64,000 nt of DNA from Pseudomonas fluorescens (GCF_040448305.1 NZ_CP148752.1:1488001-1552000); one strand, 5' to 3'. Positions 17,781-26,763 are shown, counted from the first letter of the stretch. Program-made: numbers and translations. The notes: generated by a model not told the origin, from the sequence alone.

Positions 17781-18160
17781 GAGGTACGTCGTCATAGGAC
17801 CATCGGTGAAAAGGCAGGCCCTAAACCAATCGTGTGATAGGCAGGGAACGTGGTAAGCCCGTATGGCCGCCTTCGGGCAGGTGAACCGCAAGGGGATCTG
17901 TTGGCTGTGCGGGTATGGGATCGCAGAGAAAGCGAAAGCCGGGCTGTAATGGCTCGGATAGGGGTTGGGACATTACCTCACGGGAAACCGGGCAGACTTC
18001 TGCGTGGTCTTTCGTCGCATGAACTCTGACTGAACCTGTCTCAATGATCTTAGAGACCCGCAGTATTGGGCCTCCTACTAATCCAACCCTGACGGGAGCG
18101 TCCATTCCCGTCAGGGGATGCGTACGTCTTCTGCTCGGGGAAACTTGAGAGGAAGGCAGC

Positions 18161-19858
18161 ATGATAGAGCACAGCCAAATGGCCGTGTCTGCGCTTTCCG
18201 GCACTCCGCAACAATGGCATGACATCGATTGGTGTCGTGTTCAGCGGAATGTTCGGGCAATGCAGGTGCGGATTGCGAAGGCTTGTCGGGAAGGCAAATG
18301 GCGCAGGGTGAAAGCCCTGCAACGGATGCTGACCCGCTCTCGATCGGCCAGATACTTGGCCGTACGGCGAGTCACTGAAAACCAGGGTAAGCGCACGGCG
18401 GGAGTCGACCGCGTGCTCTGGGATACACCCGACGCAAAATGGAAAGCGGCAAATGGGTTGAAGCGTCACGGATATAAACCACGACCTTTACGGCGTGTGT
18501 TCATTCCGAAGTCGAATGGGAAGGAACGCCCTTTGGGTATCCCAACCATGACTGACAGGGCTATGCAGGCGCTGTATTTGCTAGCTCTGGCACCCATTGC
18601 AGAAACCAAGGGCGATCCGAACAGCTACGGCTTCAGGATCGAACGCTCTACGGCGGATGCGATGGGACAGTTGTTTGTTTGCCTGTCCAAGAAGGTTTCG
18701 GCCCAATGGATACTGGAGGCGGACATACAAGGCTGCTTTGATCACATTAATCATGACTGGATGCTCGCCAACGTCCCTACGGACAAAGCGATTCTTCGGA
18801 AATGGTTGAAGGCTGGCGTGATTCATAAAGGCCAGCTACAGGCAACGGATGCTGGTACGCCACAAGGCGGGATTATCTCGCCTACCTTGGCAAATATGGC
18901 GCTCGATGGTCTGGAAACACAGCTCAAGCAGTATCTGGGCGTGACAAGGGCCAGAAAGCTGAAGATCAACGTGGTGCGGTATGCGGATGATTTTGTGATT
19001 ACTGGAAACTCGAAAGAGGTACTGGAAAGCGAAATCAGACCTTGGGTGGAGCAATTCCTGGCAGTACGCGGGTTGCAGTTATCCCCTGAGAAAACACATA
19101 TCGTCCATACCGATCAAGGCTTCGACTTTCTGGGTTGGAATTTCCGTAAGTACGACGGGAAGCTTCTGATCAAACCGAGTAAGAAGAACGTCAAGGCGTT
19201 CTATCACAAGGTGAAGGAGGTCATCGACGCCAACAAGATGGCGAAGCAGGAGTATTTGATTCGATTGCTCAATCCCATCTTGAAAGGCTGGGCGCTGTAT
19301 CACCAGCCTGTAGTAGCCAAGCAGGCCTACAGCCGCATGGATAATTTGTTGTTTTATGCTCTATGGCGTTGGGCAAAGCGGCGGCACCCGAACAAGTCAC
19401 TGCAATGGATCGGGAAGAAGTATTTCCGAACTCAAGGAAGCAGAAGTTGGGTGTTTGCCACCACGATGTTGGAGGAAAACGGGACAAAAAAGGAGGTCGC
19501 TCTGTATTCGCTTGCGAGTACACCGATCGAACGACACAGGAAGGTTAGTGGGGAGTACAACCCCTTCGACCCTTCCATGGAAGAAATGGGCGAGAAGCTG
19601 CGGACGGCACAGATGCTGAAAAAGCTGAAGTATCGCAAACAGATTCTCAGTCTCTATCAAAGCCAGAAAGGACTGTGTCTGATGTGCAAACAACCGATTA
19701 CGAAGGAAACGGGATGGCATGACCATCACATTATCCACCGCACTCATGGCGGTAGAGACACCCTGGATAACCGGGTACTATTGCATCCTATTTGTCACCA
19801 ACAGCTTCACAGCCGTGGATTGACAGTGAACAAACCGGCTCCGCAAGGGGCTTTCTAA
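18161..19858 (+). CDS. ltrA: Group II intron reverse transcriptase/maturase with HNH endonuclease domain
   Basis: A 565-residue intron-encoded protein. The reverse transcriptase blocks are in order: RT3 (ADIQGCFDHINHDWML), RT4 (GTPQGGIISPTLANMALDGL), and RT5 with the catalytic YADD (Y274-D277). The thumb/maturase X domain (about 350-440) includes LLNPILKGWALYH. The C terminus carries an HNH endonuclease (about 506-552: CLMC, WHDHHIIHRTHGG, CHQQLH). No frameshift or stop is seen, so it should support splicing and DNA target invasion. AGGAAGG precedes ATG 18161. Confidence 0.97.
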   Translation: MIEHSQMAVSALSGTPQQWHDIDWCRVQRNVRAMQVRIAKACREGKWRRVKALQRMLTRSRSARYLAVRRVTENQGKRTAGVDRVLWDTPDAKWKAANGLKRHGYKPRPLRRVFIPKSNGKERPLGIPTMTDRAMQALYLLALAPIAETKGDPNSYGFRIERSTADAMGQLFVCLSKKVSAQWILEADIQGCFDHINHDWMLANVPTDKAILRKWLKAGVIHKGQLQATDAGTPQGGIISPTLANMALDGLETQLKQYLGVTRARKLKINVVRYADDFVITGNSKEVLESEIRPWVEQFLAVRGLQLSPEKTHIVHTDQGFDFLGWNFRKYDGKLLIKPSKKNVKAFYHKVKEVIDANKMAKQEYLIRLLNPILKGWALYHQPVVAKQAYSRMDNLLFYALWRWAKRRHPNKSLQWIGKKYFRTQGSRSWVFATTMLEENGTKKEVALYSLASTPIERHRKVSGEYNPFDPSMEEMGEKLRTAQMLKKLKYRKQILSLYQSQKGLCLMCKQPITKETGWHDHHIIHRTHGGRDTLDNRVLLHPICHQQLHSRGLTVNKPAPQGAF

Positions 19859-19864
19859 AGACTT

Positions 19865-19898
19865 GAGCCGTATGCGTTGAAAGGCGCACGTACGGTTC
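19865..19898 (+). ncRNA. Group II intron domain V
   Basis: A 34-nt hairpin beginning GAGCCGTATGCG, with GAAA near the apex and ending CGTACGGTTC. It contains the AGC catalytic triad expected in the active site of the ribozyme and directly follows the maturase stop codon. Confidence 0.92.
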
Positions 19899-19953
19899 TT
19901 AGGGGGAGGCAGGCCAGTAATGGCCTGTCTCTACCCGACTTGCCTGCCTTGCC

Positions 19954-20451
19954 ATGGACACCATGACCGAGAACGACTATCTGATCGCTTGGGGCCTCTA
20001 CGCCTTCGCCGCTTTGGGCTGCCTGTTGGTGTGGATGCGCTTGACCCGCTGGATGTGGCGTTGGCTGCGTGAGCCATTGCGGCTGGCGATGGTCGTGCTG
20101 CTGTTCAGCCCGACCATCATCGACCCGGTCAAGGATAAAGTCGCACCGGCCATCGCCATTACCGCGCTCGACCTGCTGTTCAAGGTCGGCAATAACGCCT
20201 GGCGGGCGATTTCCGATCTGTTGATGTACGGCATGATCGCGTTCGGCCTCTATCTGGTGCTGGTGGCGATCCGTTTCCCCATCGAGCGCGCCTCGAACGC
20301 CCGCAAGGAGCGTGAGGCTGTCACCCAAGCCGCCGTCCGCGCTGACGAGCCCGAGGATGATCAACCGTTCGGCGGTGCCGGCGATGATCGTTACGGTCGT
20401 CCACCTGTGCCGAGCAGCCCTCAGCGGATGCGAGTCGAACCCCGTCTGTAA
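19954..20451 (+). CDS. Conserved membrane protein of unknown function (intron-interrupted leader)
   Basis: A 165-residue protein with an N-terminal hydrophobic segment (LIAWGLYAFAALGCLLVWM), a second (LRLAMVVLLFSPTII) and a third (LMYGMIAFGLYLVLVAI), then a polar, Pro/Arg-rich cytoplasmic tail. It heads a run with yafJ and the DUF2937 gene and is conserved beside the S9 peptidase in pseudomonads. Either ATG 19954 or 19963 could be the start; neither has a strong ribosome site. The group II intron lies 14 bp upstream, so the mature leader probably depends on splicing. Confidence 0.75.
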   Translation: MDTMTENDYLIAWGLYAFAALGCLLVWMRLTRWMWRWLREPLRLAMVVLLFSPTIIDPVKDKVAPAIAITALDLLFKVGNNAWRAISDLLMYGMIAFGLYLVLVAIRFPIERASNARKEREAVTQAAVRADEPEDDQPFGGAGDDRYGRPPVPSSPQRMRVEPRL

Positions 20452-20483
20452 CCTTGCCCCTGCGATTGAGCGAGAGTCCGAGC

Positions 20484-21260
20484 ATGTGTGAGTTATTGGG
20501 CATGAGCGCCAATGTCCCGACCGATATCGTGTTCAGCTTCACCGGGCTGATGCAGCGCGGCGGACGCACCGGCCCGCACCGCGATGGCTGGGGCATTGCC
20601 TTCTATGAAGGCCGTGGGCTGCGGTTGTTCCAGGATCCGGCGGCGAGCTGCGAGTCGGAAGTCGCGAACCTGGTGCAGCGCTATCCGATCAAGAGCGAAG
20701 TGGTGATCGGGCACATCCGCCAGGCCAACGTCGGCAAGGTCTCCCTGTCCAACACGCATCCGTTCGTCCGTGAGCTGTGGGGGCGCAACTGGTGTTTCGC
20801 CCATAACGGCCAATTGGCGGACTTCCAGCCAGTGGCCAGTTTCTATCGCCCGGTTGGCGATACCGACAGCGAAGCGGCGTTCTGCGATTTGCTCAACCGT
20901 GTGCGTGCGGCGTTCCCCGAGCCGGTCGAGGTCGAAGCATTGCTGCCGGATCTGGTGGCCGCTTGCGCCGAATACCGCAGCAAAGGCGTATTCAACTGCC
21001 TGCTCAGCGACGGCGACTGGCTGTTCTGCTATTGCTCGACCAAACTGGCGCAAATCACCCGGCGCGCACCGTTTGGCCCGGCGCGCTTGAAAGATGTCGA
21101 CGTGATCGTCGATTTTCAGGCCGAAACCACGCCGAACGATGTGGTCACCGTCATCGCCACCGAACCCCTGACCGAAAACGAAACCTGGACCCGTTACGAA
21201 CCGGGTCAATGGAGCCTGTGGCGACGCGGCGAATGCGTCAGCCAGGGCCAGACCTCATAA
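20484..21260 (+). CDS. yafJ: Class II glutamine amidotransferase YafJ
   Basis: A 258-residue Ntn-hydrolase of the GATase2 class. The catalytic cysteine is residue 2 (MCELLGMSANVPTD), exposed after Met removal. RQANVGKVSLSNTHPF, WGRNWCFAHNGQL and GDTDSEAAFC are the glutamine-binding signatures shared with E. coli YafJ. It should hydrolyse the amide of a glutamine-like or gamma-glutamyl substrate; no synthetase domain is fused. ATG 20484 is required to place Cys at position 2. It follows the membrane-protein gene by 32 bp. Confidence 0.93.
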   Translation: MCELLGMSANVPTDIVFSFTGLMQRGGRTGPHRDGWGIAFYEGRGLRLFQDPAASCESEVANLVQRYPIKSEVVIGHIRQANVGKVSLSNTHPFVRELWGRNWCFAHNGQLADFQPVASFYRPVGDTDSEAAFCDLLNRVRAAFPEPVEVEALLPDLVAACAEYRSKGVFNCLLSDGDWLFCYCSTKLAQITRRAPFGPARLKDVDVIVDFQAETTPNDVVTVIATEPLTENETWTRYEPGQWSLWRRGECVSQGQTS

Positions 21261-21273
21261 GGATTCAACCCCC

Positions 21274-21816
21274 ATGTTGCTCAGTTATCTACGGCTGGTG
21301 TTGTTTGCGGCGGGCCTGTTGATCGGTGTCCAGGTGCCGGGCTTCATCAGCGATTACGCCAAGCGGGTAGAGGCGCATCTGATCGAGGCGCAAGCCGGGT
21401 TGAGTGGCTTTCAGAACACCGCCAATCAGTTCTTCAAGGGTGACATGCAGGCCCTGGTGGCCCACTACCGCGCCAGCGAAGACCCGATCTTTCGCAGCGA
21501 TGCCGACAGCCTGGGCAACCTGCTGACCCGTCAGGTGGCGTTGGACAAGCAATTCCAGGCGATGCAGGGTCCGTGGTACATCCGCTTCCTGCAAGTGGTG
21601 TTGGCCGCCGATCCGGATATCCGCAAGGAAACCTGGAATGGCTACAGCTACCAGATCCTGTTGACGCCCGAGTCGATGGTCTGGGGCATGAGCGGCGCGT
21701 TGCTGCTGTCGTTCGGGATCGAGTGCCTGTTCCGTCTGATCGACTGGGTGGTGCTGGGCGGCAAGCGTCTGCGCCAGAGCCGGCCGATCGAAGAGCGGGA
21801 TTTACGCGGCTTGTAA
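21274..21816 (+). CDS. DUF2937 family membrane protein
   Basis: A 180-residue protein with a membrane segment at each end (LVLFAAGLLIGVQVPGF and VWGMSGALLLSFGIECLF) and a roughly 110-residue helical, charged region between them that is probably periplasmic. This is the DUF2937 layout. It starts 13 bp after yafJ and is probably co-transcribed with it. The function is unknown; the protein may organise something at the envelope. Confidence 0.8.
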   Translation: MLLSYLRLVLFAAGLLIGVQVPGFISDYAKRVEAHLIEAQAGLSGFQNTANQFFKGDMQALVAHYRASEDPIFRSDADSLGNLLTRQVALDKQFQAMQGPWYIRFLQVVLAADPDIRKETWNGYSYQILLTPESMVWGMSGALLLSFGIECLFRLIDWVVLGGKRLRQSRPIEERDLRGL

Positions 21817-21860
21817 CACCGGCGAACGTCAAGGAGCCGGCAAGCCGGCTCCTTGCTTGA

Positions 21861-23972
21861 TTACCAATCGATCGAATAGGTCATGCTCAAGGTACGGCCT
21901 TCGGCGTTGGGGAATGGCGCTCTGGCGTTGGCCTGGGCGAACAGGTTGACGTACGTGCGGTCGGTCAGGTTGTACACCCCGCCTTCCAGGCGACCGACCG
22001 GCAAGTACACGGAGCCGAGCAGGTCCACCAGCGTATAGCCTTCGATGTCGCGCCCGTTGTTGTCCTTGGCGGCAGCGTCGTAACTGGACAGGTGCATGCC
22101 TTGCAGGCGCAGGGTGTAGTCGTCTTCGGCGTAGCCGACGAACAGCGTGGTTTTGGCCGGTGAAATGCGTGTCGCCGGCAGATCGATCCATTTCCCGTTC
22201 TGCTGGGTCTCGCCTTTGGCCCAGGCATAGGTGCCACCCACCGACCAGTGATCGGTCGCGAGGTAGGTCAGGCTGTTTTCGATGCCGCGAACCCGCTCCT
22301 TTTGGTTGATCAGACGCAAGACACGGTCATTGGCATCGTAGAACTGAGTCACGTCCGAGGTGTTTTCATAGACGGTGACGTCGGCCTGCCACCGGTCCCA
22401 GTCACCGCGCCAGCCCAGCTCGTAGCTGTCGACCTTGATGGCCTGAGCGTTGAGGCTCTGGATGTCGAAGGTGCTGTTCACGTCACGCAAGAAGCGCTGG
22501 ATGTCCGGCAGCGAAAACCCCTGGCTGTAATTGGCGAAGACGTCCTGATGTTCGCTCAGGTGATAGACCGCGCCCAGGTTATAGAGCGTGGCATCGTATT
22601 TGAGGGTGTCGCCGGGCAGGATGGCACGTACGCCGGTCTGGACGATCTGACCGTAGGCGATGCTGTCGGAAACCTCGCTTTCGATCCATTCGCGGCGCAC
22701 ACCGCCACGCAAGGTCCAGTCACCGATGTCCCAGGACATCTGCCCGAACAGCGCCTTGGTGGTGGTTTCGATATCCGGGCCCATCTCGTAAGTGGTGCCA
22801 GTCTTGGTGTAGGTCAGCCCTTTGAGGGTGTATTGGTCACCGCGCTGGCGGGAGCGTTCGTGATCATAGTCGGCGCCCCAGATCAGGTTGCCCGTGGCGC
22901 TGCCGATGGCCGGCAACGGCGTGTCGATGGCCGCACGCAGGCCATACACATCCTGCACGCTGTTGTTGTCGGCGATCCCGGCCTTGCCCCGCGACAGGTC
23001 CGGGAAGAACAGCGCGTCGGCCCGGCGCCAGTAGCTTTCCAGTTGCAGGCCCTGACCGTAGAAGTCGTTGTCGGTGTAGTTGAGGTTGGCCGCCTGGTTA
23101 TGGGTGTAGGGCTGGTCGTCGAGTTTCAGTCCTTTGACCGCCTCGGCCTCTTGCAGGTTTTTCGGGTTTTTTGTGTAGTCAGTGTCCTGCTGGTCCTTGT
23201 AGTCCTGCAGCGACAGGCTGAGTTTTTTATCGGCATCCAGTTCGTAACCGAAACGACCTTGCAGGTCATAGGTGTCGGTGTCCATGTTGCTGCCCTGGGA
23301 CGTGTCCTGAGGGATGCGATTGCCATTGCCGTCGTACTGGTCGTTGCGCTGGGTCAGGTCGGCGGACACGTACCAGTCCAGGGCATCCTTGCGCCCGGTC
23401 GCACTCTGAAATGCCTCGTAGGCGAAACCCTTGCTGTTGAGGTTATTGCCGGTGGTCAAGCCCAGTTTGCTGCTGTAGGCAAGGTCCTGACCCTGATTGC
23501 GCTTGGTGATGATGTTGATGATGCCGCCCGAAGCACCGGCGCCATAAATGCTGCTGGCGCCGGAAACCACCTCGATGCGTTCGATACTGGCCGGTGCGAT
23601 GCTGTTGAGCTGGCGGAAGTTGTCACGCGTGGCGTTCTGCGACACGCCGTCGATCAACACCAGCATGTTGCGCCCGCGCAGGGTCTGGCCGAAGTTGCTC
23701 ATCCCGCCGCTGGACGGCGCCAGGCCGGGAACCAGTTGCCCCAGAATGTCGGAGACCCGACGCCCGGCGCCACTCTGTTGGCGGATCTGTTGTTCGTCGA
23801 TCACCTGGACCGAGCCTGGAATCGAGGCAATGGTCGCTTCGCTGCGCGTCGCGGAAACGACGGTGGCTTGCATGTTCAATGTGCCGGGTTGCTGCTCGGT
23901 GTCTTCGGCCCAGGCCTGGGCGCTGACGGATCCGAGCAACGGAATCAACAGGGAAAGTTTGGTTCGGGTCAT
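21861..23972 (-). CDS. TonB-dependent outer membrane receptor, siderophore type
   Basis: A 703-residue precursor with a signal peptide (MTRTKLSLLIPLLGSVSAQAWA). A plug domain (about 40-155) contains ATVVSATRSEATIASIPGS, the TonB-box region, and IYGAGASGGIINIITKR. The 22-strand barrel follows, ending in the typical aromatic-terminated SMTYSIDW. It should import a ferric siderophore, or less likely heme, using TonB energy. The ligand cannot be assigned; it looks closer to catecholate/hydroxamate receptors than to cobalamin receptors. A Fur-box-like site about 310 bp upstream supports iron control. Confidence 0.9.
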   Translation of the reverse strand: MTRTKLSLLIPLLGSVSAQAWAEDTEQQPGTLNMQATVVSATRSEATIASIPGSVQVIDEQQIRQQSGAGRRVSDILGQLVPGLAPSSGGMSNFGQTLRGRNMLVLIDGVSQNATRDNFRQLNSIAPASIERIEVVSGASSIYGAGASGGIINIITKRNQGQDLAYSSKLGLTTGNNLNSKGFAYEAFQSATGRKDALDWYVSADLTQRNDQYDGNGNRIPQDTSQGSNMDTDTYDLQGRFGYELDADKKLSLSLQDYKDQQDTDYTKNPKNLQEAEAVKGLKLDDQPYTHNQAANLNYTDNDFYGQGLQLESYWRRADALFFPDLSRGKAGIADNNSVQDVYGLRAAIDTPLPAIGSATGNLIWGADYDHERSRQRGDQYTLKGLTYTKTGTTYEMGPDIETTTKALFGQMSWDIGDWTLRGGVRREWIESEVSDSIAYGQIVQTGVRAILPGDTLKYDATLYNLGAVYHLSEHQDVFANYSQGFSLPDIQRFLRDVNSTFDIQSLNAQAIKVDSYELGWRGDWDRWQADVTVYENTSDVTQFYDANDRVLRLINQKERVRGIENSLTYLATDHWSVGGTYAWAKGETQQNGKWIDLPATRISPAKTTLFVGYAEDDYTLRLQGMHLSSYDAAAKDNNGRDIEGYTLVDLLGSVYLPVGRLEGGVYNLTDRTYVNLFAQANARAPFPNAEGRTLSMTYSIDW

Positions 23973-24059
23973 GAATTAGTCTTTTTTTAGTCGTGAGCCA
24001 GAAACTGTTACCCAGGCCCAGGGCAAAACCCTGCTGGCTTGGAGACACGGTGTTGGCGA

Positions 24060-24215
24060 TCAGTGCATAGGCGAGGGGGAGCAGCGCAGCGCGGCGCGCT
24101 CCAGGGCATTGCTCAAATGGTCGAGGGTGATGCGGTGGGATTGCAAAGCCTGAGTGACGAGGGCTTCGCTCCGGTGTGAGAGCAGTTGCCGCTGTCTAGA
24201 CGTGTAAGCGCGCAT
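24060..24215 (-). CDS. Small leader ORF upstream of the TonB-dependent receptor
   Basis: 51 codons, from ATG 24215 (AGAAGGA upstream) to a TGA at 24060, 87 bases before the receptor start. The peptide is basic and helical (MRAYTSRQRQLLSHRSEALV...), with Cys near the end. It would be the first ORF on the iron-regulated transcript. It could be a leader peptide, a small protein or chance. No homology is claimed. Confidence 0.45.
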   Translation of the reverse strand: MRAYTSRQRQLLSHRSEALVTQALQSHRITLDHLSNALERAALRCSPSPMH

Positions 24216-24260
24216 CAAGTCCGATTCCTTCTGGACGGTGGTTTAGCTGAATGCGCGCAG

Positions 24261-24288
24261 AGAATACATTTTCAAAATATTAATGCAA
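24261..24288 (-). promoter_or_regulatory. Predicted sigma-70 promoter for the receptor operon
   Basis: On the minus strand, TTGCAT (-35; plus 24283-24288) and TATTCT (-10; plus 24261-24266) are separated by 16 bp. The -35 box lies inside the Fur-box-like sequence. Confidence 0.5.
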
Positions 24289-24302
24289 ATGATAGTAATT
24301 GC
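24284..24302. promoter_or_regulatory. Fur-box-like operator
   Basis: TGCAAATGATAGTAATTGC is close to the Pseudomonas Fur consensus (alternating ATGATA / TATCAT motif). It overlaps the -35 region of the predicted receptor promoter, as expected for Fe-Fur repression. Confidence 0.6.
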
Positions 24303-24327
24303 TTCTTGCGTGGAGGGGCGCGCCTTT

Positions 24328-25257
24328 TCAGAGGCCGGCCAGGGGTTTGCTCAAAACCATGTAATGCTCGCCTACCTTCTGCGCATAGTGCTCCACCACG
24401 TGCTGACACAGCGTCACGATCTCTTCGACCATCTCTGCGCCGACCCGCCATGACACCACCACTTGCAGGTTGGGCGGGCGTTGGTCGATGGCCAGCAAGG
24501 TCAATTCCCCCCGCTCCAGTTCCTCGGCCACCAGCACCGGTGGCAATGCGCCGATGCCGAAACCGTCGCGCAACAAACGGGTTATGGCCGACACCGAATT
24601 CACGCAATTGAGTCGCGGTGTCATGACACCGTTGGCCTGCATCAGTGCCAGCACTTCCTGATGCGGATGGGAGTTTTTCGAATAAGTGATGATTCGCTCA
24701 CGCGCCAGTTCGGCGACGTTCGTGTAATGGCGGTTGTAGATCGAGTTGCTGGCGACGATCCAGCCCATGGGGTGGCTGGCCAGTTCCAGGCTGCGCACGC
24801 TTTCCTGGCGCAGCAGGTCGGTTTGCAGGATCACGTCAAGAAAGCCTTTTTGCAGCTGATCGCAGAGGTTCAGCGAGGTATCGGCCACCAGCTCGATTTC
24901 CACCAGCGGGTAGTGATCGGTCATCTGCGCCACCAGCGGGCTGAGCCAGGTGTGGATCACCGTGTCCATCACGCCGATGCGCACCCGTCCGGCCTTGCTC
25001 GAACGGGTCTCGATCGACTGCTTGAGTGCCTGCATGGTGTCCATCATCTGCTCGGCGTAATCGAGCACTTTGAGGCCTTCGGGTGTCAGGCTCACGCCGC
25101 GCGAATCCCGCAGAAACAGCTTCACCCCGAGCTCGCCTTCAAGCACTGCGATGCGGCTGGAAATCGAAGCCTGGGTGGTGAAGAGCTTGTCGGCGGTCAG
25201 GCGAAAACTCTTGAGTCGGGCAACCCAGACGAAGGTCTCGAGAAACTTCAGGTTCAT
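24328..25257 (-). CDS. LysR-type regulator of the 5-oxoproline cluster (predicted)
   Basis: A 309-residue LysR protein. The HTH is at about residues 1-60 (FLETFVWVARLKSFRLTA..FTTQASISSRIAVLEGEL). The effector domain (about 90-295) carries VRIGVMDTVIHTWLSP and GFGIGALPPVLV. It is divergent from the MFS-pxpABC genes with 146 bp between starts, containing the inverted repeat at 25298-25324. By position it is the likely regulator of this cluster and of itself. Confidence 0.88.
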   Translation of the reverse strand: MNLKFLETFVWVARLKSFRLTADKLFTTQASISSRIAVLEGELGVKLFLRDSRGVSLTPEGLKVLDYAEQMMDTMQALKQSIETRSSKAGRVRIGVMDTVIHTWLSPLVAQMTDHYPLVEIELVADTSLNLCDQLQKGFLDVILQTDLLRQESVRSLELASHPMGWIVASNSIYNRHYTNVAELARERIITYSKNSHPHQEVLALMQANGVMTPRLNCVNSVSAITRLLRDGFGIGALPPVLVAEELERGELTLLAIDQRPPNLQVVVSWRVGAEMVEEIVTLCQHVVEHYAQKVGEHYMVLSKPLAGL

Positions 25258-25297
25258 GGGATAAAGATTTCTTATGTCTAAGGCGGGTTTTTATTAG

Positions 25298-25324
25298 TTG
25301 GACGCAGCAGGGGCGCGCGTCCAA
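25298..25324. promoter_or_regulatory. Inverted repeat between LysR and MFS genes
   Basis: TTGGACGC-11 nt-GCGTCCAA is a perfect 8-bp arm dyad in the divergent promoter region, and a good candidate operator for the adjacent LysR regulator. Confidence 0.55.
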
Positions 25325-25403
25325 AAATCGGCGCATCCGGTTCCCACGATAGGCGTCGTCGGGGCTCAGAACAATACCAATAAAATCAGCGCGGAGATTT
25401 GCC

Positions 25404-26690
25404 ATGAGTGCGCCCGACACCACCGCCATTCCGAAAGCCTCGGCCCGCCCGGGACCTTTCGACTGGTATCGCAACATCAATCAGCAGGAACGCCGCACCT
25501 TCTGGAGCTGCAAGATCGGCTATGGCCTGGACGGCATGGACACCCAGATGCTCAGCTTCGTGGTGCCGACCCTGATTGCCATGTGGGGCATCACCACCGG
25601 CCAGGCCGGGCTGATTCACACCAGCACGCTGATCGCTTCGGCCATCGGTGGCTGGGTGGCGGGGATTCTCTCCGACCGCATTGGTCGTGTGCGCACCTTG
25701 CAACTGACGGTGCTGTGGTTTGCCTTCTTCACCTTCCTCTGCGGCTTTGCCCAGAGCTACGAGCAACTGCTGATTGCCCGGACCCTGATGGGCTTCGGTT
25801 TCGGCGGCGAGTGGACGGCCGGTGCGGTGCTGATTGGCGAAGTGATTCGTGCCCAGGACCGTGGCAAGGCCGTTGGCATGGTGCAATCCGGCTGGGCGCT
25901 GGGTTGGGGGCTGACAGCGATTCTGTATGCGCTGCTGTTCTCGGTGTTGCCACCGGAAGACGCCTGGCGCGCGCTGTTCATCCTCGGCATCGTGCCGGCA
26001 GTTTTCGTGATATTCGTCCGCCGTCTGGTCAAGGACCCGGAAATCTATCGTGAAGCCAAGGCTAAACAGGAGCCGAGCAACCCGTCGAAGTTCTATGAGA
26101 TCTTCGCCCCCGGCATGCTCTTCACCACGATTCGCGCTTCGTTGCTGACCACCGGCGCGCTGGGCGGTTACTACGCGATCACGTCCTGGCTACCGACGTT
26201 TCTGAAAAACGAGCGCGGTTTGAGCGTACTCGGCACTGGCGGTTATCTGGCGATGGTGATCATCGGGTCCTACGTCGGTTATGTCATCAGCGCCTATTTG
26301 ACCGACATCCTCGGACGTAAAAAGAACTTCATCCTGTTCGCCGTGGGCTCGTTCACCATTGTGTTGCTGTACACGCAACTGCCGGTCAGCAACGGCGTGA
26401 TGCTGTGGCTGGGCTTTCCGCTGGGCTTCTTCGCCTCGGGGATCTTCAGTGGTATGGGCGCATTCCTGACCGAATTGTTCCCTACACGCATTCGCGGTTC
26501 GGGCCAGGGTTTTTGCTACAACATCGGCCGGGCGCTGGCGGCGTTGTTCCCGCTGCTGATCGGCCTGCTCAGCCAGACCGTGCCGCTGAGTGTAGGCATC
26601 GGTGCCTTTGCGGCGGTTTCCTACGGCGTGGTGATCCTCGCGGCCCTGAGTTTGCCGGAAACCCGTGGCAAGCAACTCGACGCCCAGTAA
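25404..26690 (+). CDS. MFS transporter of the 5-oxoproline cluster
   Basis: A 428-residue inner-membrane protein with twelve predicted helices. The motif-A loop GILSDRIGRVRTLQ lies between helices 2 and 3 and ARTLMGFGFGGEWTAGAV further on, as in the organic-acid/sialic-acid branch of the MFS. Because it precedes pxpABC and shares the strand, it may import 5-oxoproline (pyroglutamate) or a related acid; this is inference. GGAG lies upstream of ATG 25404. It is followed by pxpA after 73 bp. Confidence 0.88.
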   Translation: MSAPDTTAIPKASARPGPFDWYRNINQQERRTFWSCKIGYGLDGMDTQMLSFVVPTLIAMWGITTGQAGLIHTSTLIASAIGGWVAGILSDRIGRVRTLQLTVLWFAFFTFLCGFAQSYEQLLIARTLMGFGFGGEWTAGAVLIGEVIRAQDRGKAVGMVQSGWALGWGLTAILYALLFSVLPPEDAWRALFILGIVPAVFVIFVRRLVKDPEIYREAKAKQEPSNPSKFYEIFAPGMLFTTIRASLLTTGALGGYYAITSWLPTFLKNERGLSVLGTGGYLAMVIIGSYVGYVISAYLTDILGRKKNFILFAVGSFTIVLLYTQLPVSNGVMLWLGFPLGFFASGIFSGMGAFLTELFPTRIRGSGQGFCYNIGRALAALFPLLIGLLSQTVPLSVGIGAFAAVSYGVVILAALSLPETRGKQLDAQ

Positions 26691-26763
26691 CTGATAACCT
26701 GCGGGGCTGTCTTATAGATATGTCCCGCAGCTGAAAAGAATAAAGCCTACAGGAGTGTTCAGT

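Larger units (their letters stand above)
17092..19939 (+). mobile_element. Complete group II intron (chloroplast-like/bacterial IIB type) with encoded maturase
   Basis: The 5' end GTGCGAC follows an exon ending GCCTCT. Domain I contains the loop TGTAGAGGCTT (17770-17780) closed by TACCTC/GAGGTA; its AGAGGC is the exact complement of the exon end, as expected for EBS1-IBS1. The maturase is looped out of domain IV. A 34-nt domain V (19865-19898) starts GAGCCG, has a GAAA loop and ends GGTTC. Domain VI ends CTACCCGAC with a candidate branch A at 19933, 7 bases from the 3' end. The 3' exon starts TTGCCTGCC. All parts needed for splicing and retrohoming appear intact. The 5' part is longer than usual (see findings). 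Confidence 0.88.

Noticed and set aside
22248..23990. 580-codon plus-strand frame across the receptor gene
   Set aside because: It mirrors the receptor frame, lacks a ribosome site and has no recognisable domain.
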